A stretch of 64,000 nt of DNA from Saccoglossus kowalevskii (GCF_000003605.2 NW_003121911.1:723951-787950), one strand, 5' to 3'. Numbered from the stretch's first letter, positions 1-14,468 are shown. Numbers and translations are program-made. The notes: a model not told the origin generated them from the sequence alone.

Positions 1-949
1 AAAAAATAAAATTAAAATAAGTTTATAGCCACAATAATTAAAGCCCGTACACTAGATCAGATTTTAATCAGATTGTATTAAAACAAACTTGCCATTTTCT
101 TCCAGTTTCTCAACCAGATTATTTCATACGAGTTCCTTCTTTTTTTTTTGAAATTTTGTATTTGTTGTTCTGACGACGGGGATTTATTTGCTTTCGGACT
201 CAGACCAATTTGACATCCTGGCATTTGGTGAGTACCACCATTGTTCCACTCACTCCGGTGAGATATGCAACTCCCCCTGTCAAAATCAGCCCCCCACATC
301 ATGATACACTTTCCGGAATCCACGGTATCTGTTTTCCAAATCAGACCGGAAACCCCCGAAGGCTCGGCTTTATCTACCGACTCAAACTTTCCATCTTGTT
401 AGTTATCCAATCCCACGTGGCTGTAATGTTTACGCTGTTTGAAATAGACCATTTGTAGGGCTTCAATGACACGTGATACTTGATACAGAGTACGTCATCA
501 AATTCGCCATTTTTGTTCACTGTAGTTCGTAACTAGTTCTAGATGTATATCTGTCACAGCAGGGCATAAAAGGCCGGTAAATGTTAAATTTGAAATACCG
601 TAAAGTCATCATTTTGGTGCACATTTGAGCATGCATGTCTACCAACCGCGAACTAGCCGAAAGTTACGAACGTAATCGAACAGAATACTAGTAGCACGGG
701 CTCTAGAATCTCGCATTTGGTATGTTAGTTAATAGAATAAAAAGTGATGATGGTCGAATACCATGCTCTGTTTCTTGTTGATCGGGTGACTAACTTTCAT
801 TCCGCACATGCGCACCGGGATATATTAACATTCAGCTTGTTTTTCAAATATTTAAATCATATCCTAATATCAGACGTTCCAAAATTATCAATAACAAATG
901 ATAACAAACATAATTCTGTGTTTTATTTACGAAATGAGATAAAAAGCTG

Positions 950-1040
950 TTAGCCGGCGCGCAACGCGTGTTCGAATTACAAGCGTAGTATGTCGCATGC
1001 AGTGGGACGTCTATCGAACACAACGCGGTGCAACGACTGA
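950..1040. mobile_element. Short inverted-repeat element, family B (divergent copy)
   Basis: A GC-rich island in AT-rich DNA. The left end reads GCGCAACGCGTGTTCGA. The right end is its imperfect reverse complement (TCGAACACAACGCGGTGCAA). The same CGCG-rich ends occur at 8947-9079, so I read this as a non-autonomous MITE-like relic. It has no coding capacity. Confidence 0.5.
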
Positions 1041-2699
1041 CTGTAAAAAATACTGGGAAGTTATAATCTAACATGGCATGATAGCACTGGTCTTATACTG
1101 TGCTCAGTGCGTTGTCGTTATTGAAATAAACCGATGCTGCGCATTAAACACAGAGTAAGACCGATATGTAAGCATGCATGTCTGAACGCGAGACACAATT
1201 CCTTATCTTGCAATATACAGTCTATAAAGCCGAAGGTGAAACTAACTAAAATAATATTTACGTTCTGAATAACCATCTAGTCACGATGATTTATAACGAA
1301 ATATTAAATCTCATGCATCCCTGCCAATATAACCATAATTTATTTATAACGCGTTGGTGTTCTCAAGACACGACCTATGTGTATTATTAATTCGAATTCC
1401 AGGCGTAGCTTTCTTTACTAAAGACATTACAATGATGGCACGAGAAACCCCGCTATATTGGAATCATGTCAACGGGATTTCTTGTTAATTACATGTGACG
1501 TGCAGTGAACACGGCGACACTACCACTGTGAATGTTTATCAACTCACGCAGGGTGAATTACCGAAGGCTGAGCTGTGATATAATGCAATCGAATGATTTT
1601 TACTGTTTGTGTGTCAAGAGAAGACACTTTCTCTATCCGGACTTGAGTCAGGTCTATAACGTGTGTGCATCGAACAGACATCGATAAGCGTCACAGAAGT
1701 GGCGTAGTGGTGAAAAGAATTCACGACGGACGCCAAATAATTAAAGTTAGGACCATAGCGCAAACCGTGATTCATCTCCGATGTGTCGTAGGTCAACTAC
1801 ACATCTGCTAAGATACTTGTTCAATTTCTTAAGCTGTGCCGGGTGAGATATTACTTGCAGCCAGTTGACTAACTGTTAATCAGAAACAAACACTGACGAA
1901 TGGAGAGTGAATTAATACATGTTTTCATCACGTTCCTATAGGTCAACGTTATACCCCCTACCCTTTGTTCTACTCCGATGTCAAAATTTGAATATAAAAA
2001 ATAGCCCGATACGTGTTCGTGGCGGGAAGTAAATATTCGCCACAACTTTTCGTTGGTGAAGAGGTAGTAATCGAAAAATCGAACTACTCGTAGCGGCGGG
2101 GAGTAAAATCACCGTTACATGGCTGACTATATTGCATTGACCGGTATGGTCACAAGCATTGGCTGAATCGACTCGGAGGTCACGGCTGGGATGGGTGAAG
2201 GAACTCGGAGGTCTACACATCGTGGGCAGAACCTGTCCCCTTGTTCTGTTCGTACTCTAAACTGAATGCACTTTACTTGTTGTTGTCATGGGGACTAATT
2301 GACACAAAAATAACTAGGAGTAGCACAACAGTATGGACGCACTGTGGATACGGCTTACGCCATCTACTACTTAACTAGTATTTTCAAAATAGAATATGCA
2401 TATTATACGTATGTGTTGTTCTAAAACCCATTTCTACGCCAACCAATGGGTTGAAAGTCTTTGCGAATCATAATGATCAGCCATGATTTTTAGATATTTC
2501 TCAAACTTATATTTCAGTTTACCTCCGTGTATGTCCTTAGTTTGTAACTGTCCTAGTACGATTGTGTGTCTCAGTAATTTTTGAGTAAATCTTTCACTTT
2601 TGTGTTGAATACTGACGGGTTTTATTTATATTGTTTTCCTGCTTCTCTGAGTTGTTAAATGTAAGTGTTTGTATCCATTGTGATGGATACACATTTCTG

Positions 2700-2785
2700 T
2701 TTGGTATGTGTATTTTACACGTGCTGTATACGTCGCTATGAGTCCCATATCGAACAGGACGGGGCGCGACAACTTCCGCCATTTA
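2700..2785. mobile_element. Short inverted-repeat element, family B (one end only)
   Basis: The stretch from the ACACGTGCTGTATACGTCGC block through CCATATCGAACAGGAC to ATTTAA matches the right half of the complete copy at 8947-9079 with few differences. The opposite terminus is not recognisable, so this copy is truncated or decayed. Confidence 0.55.
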
Positions 2786-5085
2786 ATCATCACTTCATTA
2801 AAGCAAAGAAATTAGAAAAAAAAATTTAATATCTTTCATTAAAGGTGTTTTAATAGCGAAAATCGACTTATTGCATTCACCGTCTCACATGCACGGACTT
2901 CTCCTTCTGAAATCACGTGACGTTTCAAGATATTGATTGATAATAAACAGATAATTACCATAACATATGTCCCTCCTGGAATTTAAGCCTGTCTCTGCAG
3001 TTCACACGTAAGCCACATCGTGAACTTCTCGTGATATATGGGTCAGCAAGTGCTACCATAAACAACGGTCGGCCCATGTAACGTTCAAAGCGAAAGCCTA
3101 AATTCCAACGAGTCAATAAAAAACAGAGAATATTGATATTCAAGCTGGTATTTTATCAAGGACATTACTTACAATGTCAAGGATATACAAACTTGAAGTT
3201 CGGGTTGGCACTATAAAATATTTGTAAGCTTTGAAACTATCTTCGATTGATATTTGTTTTGAACACGGATTGTTAAAGTGACTGCTTAATATCATTACTA
3301 ATTTCAATATTCCGGACACAAGAACACCAGTTTGTCGAAAGTACAGTGCGTTAACGGACATAAAACAATGAGCAACATGTTTGGAAACGCATGTTGCAGC
3401 AAATAACTTTTTGCTTTGATAAGGTCACTGGTGAATGGTGTTGAACTTAGCACAACACATCAACTATGACGATCTTGACGTTTACGCGTGACACTTAACT
3501 CGATCGCTGCACCAGTCAAACATGAAGCCCCTTGCATATTAAGTCATGCAATATAATTTTGGAAGTCAAATATTCACAGTTAATAGTCTATATAGAAGAT
3601 ATTTATTTTTAATTACCCGCAGTTCGTTCCCGACACTCTGGCTCAGTAATTACTTCACGAAAAACTCGTTCCGTTTCAATTTATTTAAATTCTGGCTGTA
3701 TATATATATAGAAGTCGCATTATCAACTGACAAGTGGACTTTACTGTAGACAAATATGTATCGATTGGTGATTGATTCTCGCTACTCTTGATTAATTTCA
3801 CATAACATAAATCATTGAATCGACCAAAATGTCATCAGAGTTTGTTGTTACAGTGTTAGTGCAATTCGTTTGTATTCACCCCGGACGGCGATAACGAACG
3901 TTCAAGTCAACTTTACCTTACTCGGCGTAGGTTGATCAAGTGCCATTAATTGCCCAATGTAAACCGATTATCTACTGCAGTGAGGAGATAAAATCCACTT
4001 TCCACCAAGAAACCGTCACACTGCGCAAACATAGCGCGGAAATCATCGGTGATTTAATTGGGATTTAAAGAGCAAACACTACCGTCGGGCCCGCATCTTT
4101 CTTAGCAAAGCTGTTAAATAAATTACATTATACCCATATGCAAGTCTGTGATGATGAATCATGTTTATCTTTTAGTAGGGTACACTCAGATTGTGAATAA
4201 ATACATCACCGACATATGAAATGCGCCCCATGAAATATATACTGAGTATTTCTATCATTTATCAGACGGAGGTCAGTCGGGAGGGACCAGGGGTCGTGGG
4301 GTGAACTGTCACTGTCATTTAGTCTGAACGTTATTGCGGATTAATTACATTTATAGCTCCCAGATTTGAAATTAGACAACATGTCAAGTACGTAATGACA
4401 TGCTACATGGAAACACCACATCATCTAACAGTGGTTGCGTGTGATTTCATGAACATGATACTATACGTGCATAATGTAAAAACGTTGCTGTAATATCAGC
4501 CATATACTAAACGTATTAGGAAACTGTTTTAAAAGAAAACCAACATTTATTATCTAACCAAGTTGTGAAGGATATTTATCACAATAGGTAACATACGTAC
4601 TCGATAGCAGTATTCAAAATGTCCAAACAAGTTCACGGTGTCACTTTGGATAAATCTAGTACTACGACCATCATAGAGAAAATAGCGTATATCTGGTTAA
4701 ACCAGGCAGTGGATGGAACCAGGGCGTCGAAACGACGTCATGCTACATCGAATGCAAATATTCGGAGTATACGTAATATATACAAAATAACACTCGTTTT
4801 TGTTAGTTAGACACCGTCTATCATTTCTCATAGTAAAAAAAAACACATTATATTGTCCTCTATTTCATTTCTCTTTAGAAGAATTCAAATAATTAATTGT
4901 TCTGGAAAGACAAAATTAGTGGGCCATGTGTTATTTAACAATGGAAGTGTGTTAATTCCGCCATTTATGTTCTTTCCTTCTCCGAAAATATACAAACTAG
5001 GCGAGATTACATACATATTATATCGTCGTCATAGTTCAATATCAAAAGAGGTTGCCAAATATGTTCATGATCACATCACTATTAT

Positions 5086-7770
5086 TCATTTCATAGATGT
5101 ATCCGAGCAACTTTCGTCTATTGTAATGTCTTCTTCGCCATCATTAACGCTGCCATTATCATCATCTTCGTCGTCATCATCGTGACTCTCTGTGGTCAGT
5201 GTTTTGGCAGCAGATAGGTCGTTATTCAATTCCTCTACGTCCCTCTTCAATTTCGCACGTCTGTTCTGAAACCACGTAATAACCTGTGAACTACTTAGGC
5301 CTAAACTCGAAGCTATTTCGTCTCGATCTCCAGGCGATAAGTATTTTTGATACATAAACCGTCTTTCCAGTTCGAATAACTGTTGGTTTGTGAAAGCTGT
5401 TCGAGATTTTCTTTTTTTCCTAGATGAAGAATTGCGTTGACTGAATAGATTGAGATGCGATTTTTTTCCATCTTTCGCTGCTGCTATGAAAAAACAAAAA
5501 CAAAACAAGATGGTGTTAAAAATTAGGTGACTACAAAGTATTTTCTTTGTTAATGAATGTTCACTGTCCGCTTTGTCCAAAGTTTCGTTCGGAGCGCGCA
5601 CTGTTCACTATTGTACCGCTCCCATTATCACGTCTTCAAATAGACACTCTTGCTCAGTTATGTTCCGTCTCGCATTTAAGCAAATCTGGAACTGCGTATT
5701 AGCCTAGCTGCCACAATGAACTGACATGCCGTGGTTACTTTCAATATCACACAGAGAGATTTTCGATACATGGTTTTACAGAATTTACTACTGCAACAAT
5801 CATGTATTAAAAGTTGATATTCGACTAAAGTCTCCAGATTCATTGTCGCGAAATTGAATAGTAGTTTTATTTCATCTATGATTGCTGTCAAATGCTAGTG
5901 ACATTTGCACATCACAAAAGATTGCGATCAATGCGACGGCGCTGTTGAGTAGTTTCCTAATTTATTTTCTTCACAATATTTTGAATGGGTTGTTGTGTGG
6001 ACGCGGTAGATTTTTACGGGAATAGTAGACGAATATTTTAGTTGTTGTGCAATTGCGGTAGTTTGTTCACTTGACGAGATTATTTAATTTCCATCATATT
6101 TTACTTGTTTTTATTCAATAGCCGTTATGAGGTTATTTATATATAAACCATAACAAAAGAAAAGATGAATCAATAACAATAAATAAAATATTGAAAAAAA
6201 TAATGGATTCTAATCAGATAGTGGTAATATTTGATTTTCATCTACACGACGACAAATGTACTCTTAGTTTAAATTGCTACCAACGTTATTATTTAGCCCC
6301 CTTTTATTTTAAACGACTACACATTATACGACGACTTCTTGCAGTACAGTCGCCTTTAGTTAGTTTGATATACGAGCTCCAAGCGGAAGACAACAAATAG
6401 CAGACTTACAAAGTTGCCGACTCCACGATACAGGGATTTAATTATTGCATTCAACAATACAGTCAAACGTCAATATTACATCTGATCGACTGTTGTTTAT
6501 TATGTTATTTTTCTGACATTCGACCTCTCAGTATTAACTCGGCAATTATACACGGACGTACTTGCTATAAACCTTTGATCGACAGTTGTCATATGTCTTT
6601 CGTCACCGAGTTCTAAAGACACCAGATGCCGATGAATTTATACTTAAAACTGACATTTTACATTCATTGTCGTCTATTCGGCAAGTATGCATTGTTACCG
6701 AGCCCCTGATGTCAGTCTTGTGAGATGTCAGTGTTTTTTGCGCATCGAAACATTTGATGATTAACCACAGGGTGCCGAGGTTCGTCAATACCGTACGTGC
6801 CTTTCAATACTTGTCCTACAACAGGCGAATAATTTATTGAAACAGACGCGGAACTGATCGTGAAATATATACATATTTCACCGACCGCTGTGCTACTTTA
6901 TCGTAAATGCGTACGTATCTGTGTCACTCCAGTTTCCTCTTCGCTCGTAACATGGATGACCCAGTGTTTGGAAATTGACACACGGTTTCTCGTAAATGAA
7001 AAAGAAATGTATAGTTGAGTTGAGGTCAACAATAACATAACAAATCTACTTCTTAACTGGATGTCGTTGAGACGTCTGTAATAAGCTAATGTGTAAACGT
7101 ATCCGTCACCAAAGTTCATCATTTTATTTTTATCTGGTAATGTGTTAGTAATTACTGAGATTAAATTTGCTGTAACTTCCATAATTAAAGGACAATGAAG
7201 AAAATTAATTTCATTTTCCACGGAGACGCGTCTTGTCAGACAAGTTGATTGTCGTAAATTGTGAACCTTCATTTGACTTGCTCACGGTTACGGTGGAAAC
7301 GAGTTAAATCAGAATATCTCTACAAATTATCGCTTACACCCTCGAGTATGGATGTTTTCAGATACAAATGACTAGTTGTGGAATGAATCACTCGATGTTA
7401 ACTTACCCTCGGCAGTTTTGATAATGTTTTCTTCCAGTCCTTTGAACGTCTCTTGAGTGAGTTCTTCTAAAGCGTCCAGTGGTGAATCCGGAGTCATCTG
7501 GCTGGATGTGGCAGTGACATGACGGCTACCATGCGGTCTACAAGGCTGTACGGCTACATGGTGATGGTCAGCTTCTTTCGACCATCGATGATATCGCCTA
7601 CTTGGAGATTTCGAGTTCAAAATATCCCGTATCGAAAATGGTGTGAGTGGCTTTGTAGGGTTCGCCGGTGGAGGTAGATGAACTTTCGACAAACGCTCCA
7701 CTGGGTCAACTTCACAATTTCTCTTCGTCCTCGTTGATACTAGTTTCTCGGCTGATTTGTTTTCCGGCAT
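5086..7770 (-). CDS. Lbx: Lbx (ladybird-type) homeobox transcription factor
   Basis: Exon 1 is 7770-7407 and exon 2 is 5483-5086 (364+398 nt, 253 aa), with a phase-1 intron of 1.9 kb. Donor G|GTAAGT and acceptor TTTTCATAG are clear; the acceptor could shift by one CAG. I chose the ATG at 7770 because the family N-terminal block begins shortly after it. Residues 32-51 hold LPPPANPTKPLTPFSIRDIL, nearly the same as vertebrate LBX1, including the EH1-like Groucho-binding core (43-51). A second family block, ALEEL..ETFKGLEE..I.TAEG, ends exon 1. The homeodomain spans about 145-204 with VITWFQNRR in helix 3 (Gln50, Asn51), of the NKL/Lbx type. The C-terminus is acidic (DDDDEDDD..EED.TIDE), as in vertebrate LBX1. 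It is a nuclear DNA-binding repressor; in other animals it patterns muscle precursors and neurons. The intron holds a 124-codon minus-strand frame (7272-6898) that I take as chance. Confidence 0.95.
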
Positions 7771-8946
7771 GGCAGATACGACGTACCACGGTCTCAAAAA
7801 ATGAGTATCAGAGCCGTTAACAAGACCTCTTCTTACCATAACATGATTCACGGCGTATTGACTGGCTATCACTTGCCTGACTTCAAGAGTGTTACGGGTT
7901 TTTTTTTCCGACTCCTTGAGAGGGTGAGAGGAAATACTGTCTGGCTAACAGGGTGGTACCACCTACTACATCGAGAGATTAGAGCATCTGATTGGCCAAC
8001 AACTGAAAGTCCTTGTCAATTGCTAGAATTTAGGGCCAATCGTACAGTCCGTGAAAGTGATATCATTAATTAGCAATATTGGGCGGGGTGAGTCGGGATT
8101 GGTATTTGCGGAAGTTGGATAAACAGCTCCCAGTCCTGTCATCTGAAACTGGCCGGTGTCAGAGACTCACATAGCTAATCGTATCTCTCGTGTTACACTT
8201 GAAACCCGCGTTGCCCTTCAAGCGTTTTAATTAATTTGTTCAGACGTACCAGTTGGTACTACCAGTCTTATCTTGCCTTGCCACGACACATGCAATAAGT
8301 CAACTTTACAAATCAACTTAAGACGATAGTTCAATGTAAAAATGCAGTCAAAAGGAAACGCGTAAAGCAATAAAATTAAAGTGTGTTTTCAAAACAAATA
8401 ACAACTGCGCATATATCAGGAGCCGTAATTATAGTTGCAAGCGTTAATATTAGTATTGTGATGCGTATTCACACATCGCTCATTTACCAACATTTATCTT
8501 ACGATTTTATAGTTGAATGATGGCTGCCGGCAGTGGTGACAAATCGGCTGTGAAAAACCAACACGTACTTGACGGTGTTTGAATTATAAATTAAAACAAA
8601 AACGAATTCGCGCAATGGTCGTTTTGATGGAAAACAGATTCTTTGACGGACTCAAGCAAACTTATCGCTCGATCTCATGGCACTGAATTACCGTCGTGGT
8701 GCGGAAGCAAACCATATCAAGGTATTAAAAAAAGCTAACCGGACTTGCTCACTGAAATACTTTCTCCGTCAATTATGATCTTACTCATTGTGAATCCTTA
8801 AAAACCTACATATGTCAATAGAAGCGTTCGCGCACTTAGCACGGACTGTAAAGTCAATATCGTTACCCCGTACTAACAAAACGGGCCAGACCGCGCAGTA
8901 CGAACTAAGAAACTGTCAGTCCGAGTTTGATGCGATCCCGGGCTTG

Positions 8947-9079
8947 TTAAAGTGCGGTGGTCGTCGCGCAACGCGTGTTGGAATTTCATGTAAGTGAACA
9001 ATGTATTGTACACGCGTTGTATACGTCGCTATGAGCCCCATATCGAACAGGACGCGGCGCGACGACTGCCGCCCTTTAA
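8947..9079. mobile_element. MITE-like element, family B, complete copy
   Basis: It is 133 bp long. It starts TTAAAGTGCGG and ends CCGCCCTTTAA, so both edges are TTAA. The terminal inverted repeat continues inward as GTCGTCGCGC(A/C)(A/G)CGCGT. Related pieces lie at 950, 2700 and 55305. The short length, lack of coding and TTAA edges fit a non-autonomous DNA transposon. The autonomous parent is not in the window. Confidence 0.7.
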
Positions 9080-11309
9080 CGGTCCAGTCCCTTTGGTTAG
9101 AACTCACGGAGAGTGTGCGAACGGCTAGCTCGGACTAAGTGCCTTCTGGGAGTATATTTGGCAACAGATCCCACTGTACCGTATTCGTTGTTCATTTGAA
9201 CGAGTAACTTCGTATATTCAGAACTAGTCATTTCGGTATGCCATTACAGACGTGACAAGCAGCGTAGTCGCGTCTAGAGACTTTGTTGTCAAGAACAAAA
9301 ATTGACTAACGATGAAACTCTCTACTACTCTCTATTGTCTTTTGCCGTTGTTAGTGTACATGGTATAACCTAGGAACTAAAATGCATACCATCGCGTTTA
9401 ATAATGACAGCAACTTTTGAAATCAAAGGCCTTTAGTACTTCAATACTACTAACAGTATCCCCTGCCCCTAACGTCAACACAACTGGGTCTACTTGATAT
9501 ACAAACATGGGTCTACCTTTAATTTTAGTCCGCAGTACAGGGTAGACTTAAACAACTAGTTTGAACAAACCTAATGATAAGTATATCTGGAATTCGTTAC
9601 AGCGACGACCGTCATTCAGACTCACGGGGAGTTTAGTTTGTAAATGGGGGTGAAGTAATGTTACAAAGATAAAATTTTTGCTCCTCTTAGTAACAAGTAG
9701 AATTTTCGTTATTGTAGTAATCATGCCCCGATGATGACATGCTTGGAAAGCGGATACTGATCCAACGTACGAAAATTGTATTCATGTAACATGGCCTGTT
9801 GTTATTAGGGTCACATCTCAAAGTTACTTCTATTTGCATTATATTCGACGCTAAAATTATGAAAACAACCCGAAAAGTAAGTATTTAATATGACATGTTC
9901 ATTTTCGGCTGTTTCTGTGCTATAAGACATAGTGACTAAACAGCGCAGCTCCGAAAAAATAAATTAATATCCCGGACGTTTTCCTGATCGCTGAAAACGG
10001 ATAGCCCGACACGGTTAAGTGTTGTTTTTCCATCCAGCGTCCTTTTAAGTTTGCCGCAGAGCGCGACATGCCCGACTGATCAAACCCGAAGCCCTAAAAC
10101 AAATTCCCAGCGAGAGCCGCATCCTATGTGGTCACTGGTTTGCAGGATTGTTCATTTCATCTCCCGTGGCTATTATCTCTTAATGCGGCGGCCCGCACTG
10201 TAAAGGACACCCTGCGAATGTGTGGATGAGTGGACGTCTTGTTAGTCCTTGTTAGCGTCATTGTTTGCCCTGCATTTGCGTAGCTCGCCATACCGAGCCT
10301 CGACCCCGATCTCAAAACGTATTTATCCATGTCAGAAACAGCGCTAACTTTGGAAATGCTCGAGGATCGATTTCACAGTTTCTCGCCGCGGCTGTCAATA
10401 CGGATAAGCATCATCGATGTTGTTATCATCTGTTCTTTGACAAGAGCTCACCGATGATACCCTTGCTACTGACATCAAAACCAAACTAAGGGTCTGGAAA
10501 CTTACAGAGGCTGTCACGTCCAGTAAACAGCACCCCACTTTTTAAAACTTGATTTCGATGCGTAAGGCTCGTAATTGATTTGGTGTCATTTATATATATC
10601 CCGTATTACTAGCGCTCTTTTTTAACTCTTGGTAATTTTTGTAAAATTAAGGTATTAACTTCCATTCAATTATAATGTTATTTATTTTCATATGGATGTT
10701 TCTGGTAATATACGATGAGTTGGATGAATCTGAATCTTTAAACAGTCGTATTTGTTTTGTAATTCGTGTAGTAAGTCTCAACTTTGGACTTCTCGCGTGA
10801 TTTGTAAACCTACTAATTCATGATCATTTTTCGCTGTATCCCACGAAAATCAGAACTTAGATGCGATATGCCTTACTACATCTGCGTTCCTCCCTGGAAA
10901 AAAACTATATTTATTTCCATTGCGGGCAGCGCCCTCACACGTTAATCACGGAAAGCTGGATATTGTGGATCTAACTCAGTAAAACGCTGAACGCGCATAC
11001 ACAGTTGTTAGTTATCAACCAGGAAGCAGTAGCGGATGTAATACTCTTTGGATCCCGTAAATTTAAGCGACATGCTATAATAAGCACATTTATCAACTAA
11101 CGGGCACTACATCCTGATGTTAAGGTCAACTGAGCCCTGGAGCGTTGGGCTTCAGTGATGTATACAGCGGATGTATAGTATAAGTCACATACTATAACAC
11201 CAATAAGTCTTCTTGGACGACATTGTAAAAACTTTAAAAAATGGGGTTATTTTATAAAGACAGTGTAATCAATGCACACAACATGTACTCAACCCGGTTC
11301 ACATAATTA

Positions 11310-12665
11310 AGGAATCCTTAGTGCCTTCACGTATGGGGTGCATATGTGACTTCACGTATGGGGTGCATATGTGACTTCTCGTATGGGGTACCTTAGTACC
11401 TTCACGTATGGGGTGCCTATGTGACCTAACATATGGGATGCATATGTGACTCAATGTATGGGGTGCATATGTGACTTCACGTATGTGGTGCATATGTGAC
11501 TTCTCGTATGGGGTACCTTAGTACCTTCACGTATGGGGTGCCTATGTGACCTAACATATGGGATGCATATGTGACTCAATGTATGGGATGCCTATGTGAC
11601 TTCATGTATGGGATGCCTATGTGACTTCATGTATGGGGTGCATATGTGTGACTTCATGTATGGGATGCCTATGTGACTTCATGTATGGGGTGCATATGTG
11701 TGACTTCATGTATGTGTTGCCTATGTGACTTCACGTATGATGAGGTGCATATGTGACCTCATAATTTATCTTCAATTCCCAGTAGTACAACATATAATAA
11801 TTCTACAGAGTTTACCATCCCGCCCCGATATCCTGAAAGATTACTGCTGTACACCATATGGGATGCCTATGTGACCTAACATATGGGATGCCTATGTGAC
11901 CTAACATATGGGATGCCTATGTGACCTAACATATGGGATGCCTTTGTGACCTAACATATGGGATGCATATGTGACTCAATGTATGGGATGCCTATGTGAC
12001 TTCATGTATGGGATGCCTATGTGACTTAATGTATGGGATGCCTATGTGACTTAACGTATGTGATGCCTCTGTGACTTCATGTATGGGGTGCATATGTGTG
12101 ACTTCACGTATGATGAGGTGCATATGTGACTTCACGTATGATGAGGTGCATATGTGACCTCACGTATGATGAGGTGCATATGTGACCTCATAATTTATCT
12201 TCAATTCCCAGTAGAACAACATACAATAATTCTACAGAGTTTACCATCCCGCCCCGATATCCTGAAAGATTACTGCTGTACACCATATGGGATGCCTATG
12301 TGACTTAACGTATGGGATGCCTATGTGACTTAATGTATGGGATGCCTATGTGACTTAATGTATGGGATGCCTATGTGACTTAAAGTATGGGGTAAATATG
12401 TGACTTCATGTATGGGATGTCTATGTGACTTAACGTATGGGATGCCTATGTGACTTAATGTATGGGGTACATATGTGACTTAACGTATGGGATGCCTATG
12501 TGACTTAATGTATGGGATGCCTATGTGACTTAACGTATGGGATGCCTATGTGACTTAATGTATGGGGTACATATGTGACTTAACGTATAGGGTGACCTAG
12601 TGCCTTCACGTATGGGATGCCTATGTGACTTAACGTATGGGATACCTATGTGACTTCATGTATGC
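11310..12665. repeat. Minisatellite, 25-bp unit, with higher-order structure
   Basis: Direct tandem repeats of a 25-bp unit built around GTATGGGGTGCATATGTGAC, with variants GGGATGCCTATGTGAC and ACTTAACGTATGG. The array is broken twice by the same spacer of about 100 bp (about 11759-11857 and 12186-12284), giving a higher-order period of about 427 bp. A shortened third piece of the spacer follows the array at about 12664-12690. Unit variants differ by block: TTCAC/GGGGTGCATA dominates at the left and TTAAC/GGGATGCCTA at the right, so blocks were homogenised locally. An open minus-strand frame through the left part is a by-product of the repeat. Confidence 0.95.
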
Positions 12666-13391
12666 CCCGATATCCTGAAAGATTACTGCGTACCCGGTCA
12701 CACAGAGAAACAAATTGTGTTAAGTGAGTTTAATAAGAGCGATCCGGGACCAACTCTAATTTTATTTATTTATTCAGTCATATTCTACACATCAGGTGGA
12801 ATATTTTGATAAATCATATGTTGATTTTCGTCAAATCAATTTTTAGATAAAAACGCAAATTACATACGTATTTGGTCAAATTATTCAAATTAAGGGAAGT
12901 GCATTCAAACATGGTGAATGTTAATGAATGTTTTTTTTCTTTTTTTTAGTTACATTGTAAGCACCTCCAGTCCATGATGGACTATCAAGTCACGGTTCAA
13001 ATGGCTGCACGACTCCGAGTCGGACAAAGCAGTTTTGGCCCAGGGCGGTTGATGTACGTCTGACAGTGACCGTACGAATGACATATTCTTCCATTAACGT
13101 TTTGCTAATTAATTAATTTCAACTTAAGGTTTGAAGTTCGGTGTTTGACGATTTTTGTCAGAATATTGCTCCTGCGTCACGGTAGTCTCTTATACAGTTC
13201 CATTCAAATATATATTGCGCCATCTACGGACACCCACTGGTTGACAGACAAATGAAATCCCGCTAAATCAAAAAACTCGTTTTTATAATAAGCGTAAGGC
13301 CAAGGGGTTTAGATAAATGTTGTTTTATAGCTGTATAATTATTAATTGAGTTATTTGTTTCCATCATTTGCCGTCAGATGCGTGCTGCACC

Positions 13392-13393
<2 letters not shown>

Positions 13394-13426
<33 letters not shown>

Positions 13427-13434
13427 GGGCAACC
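13394..13434. repeat. AT dinucleotide microsatellite
   Basis: About 20 uninterrupted AT repeats. Confidence 0.97.
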
Positions 13435-14468
13435 GCCGCGCCCAACCAACGCATTCTCTAACTTTTATTCTATCTGTTCCTCTCGAATATTCTTACATAA
13501 ACTACGCCTTCTAAAAGTGCACTAGCTAGCCACATGGCAATGACTAATCATATTCCCAACATTAAACTAATCACAGACACGCCCGTTAACAATAATAGCA
13601 AATGATGTCATCTGATCTGATCTGCTGGTTCGTTTACTTTCGAACTGTGAAGTCCCCGAGTTTAAATTAACTCTATGCACAGACTAGTATCATTCAGTGC
13701 AGAATCGACCAAATGTAATTAATAAAACTTAATTTTACTTATATTGCTTTATTAGACAGTTGTTTGTTATAATTTACTATAAAGCGTCAGGTATTCCTTA
13801 GAGAAATAATACTGCCCCGACCGGCGTACTGTACGAGTCCATTGCAGGCAATTACACAACAAACTACAAATGTTTAACATGTCGTCAGCAAATGGCACAG
13901 GATCGCTAGGGTACTTTTACTGCAGAATGCATTCAGACGAGACGAGGTAAAACCATTCTATAACTGTATAGGTAAAAACATTCTGATTTAAATGTGGTGT
14001 GCAGAAATAGAATGATGACTTCACTTTAATATTATATTTACTGTGTGTGTATATATAATAATCGTAAATATTGTTTTGAAAGCGGCGCTCTGTGTCAATT
14101 TTAAACCAAGGAACTTGATAATGATGATTCGGGTAAAACTGAACATGATCGGGGTAATCGTTGGTGGCGTAACATGTCCACAATCACGAAACTAAGTGGC
14201 CCTTTAAGTGCTTGTCTAGCGATACGTCAATATTGTTGATAGTTTGCCCAAGTTACCTTTGTTAAATAAGTAGCGAACGAGGCATGCTTGAACACTACCC
14301 AGCTAAAAACGTTGACCTCAGTGGTTCAAAAGGTCATTTATTATCAACAAACCTGTGAGTCGTGAGAAGACATCGTGGAATAACAGTGAAAAGCTGTCAG
14401 TGTGGAAATCCCATACTCGCTCCGACACTAGACCATATAAGAATTCCACGTTTAGTTCTTTCTTGAAG

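Larger units (their letters stand above)
1..5085. other. Non-coding flank, 3' of Lbx
   Basis: No reading frame here is longer than about 110 codons, and none shows a recognisable domain or well-placed splice sites. The 110-codon plus-strand frame at 4853-5185 is partly a shadow of the Lbx acidic tail. Two pieces of a small inverted-repeat element are listed separately. Nothing else is recognised. Confidence 0.6.
7771..14468. other. Long intergenic region, Lbx to GST-1
   Basis: No gene recognised. It contains the Lbx upstream region, an inverted-repeat element (8947-9079), the minisatellite (about 11310-12665) and an AT dinucleotide run. Remaining frames are under 90 codons with no domain. 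As the 5' flank of a developmental homeobox gene it may hold enhancers, but I can point to no specific site. Confidence 0.6.

Noticed and set aside
6898-7272. 124-codon minus-strand frame in the Lbx intron
   Set aside because: No domain, no fitting splice sites. Lbx exons 1 and 2 join in phase without it and match the family at the junction.
11299-11493. Open frame with a repetitive His/Pro/Ile peptide across the minisatellite
   Set aside because: The 25-bp unit shifts frame every copy; the open stretch follows from the repeat composition and is confined to one block.
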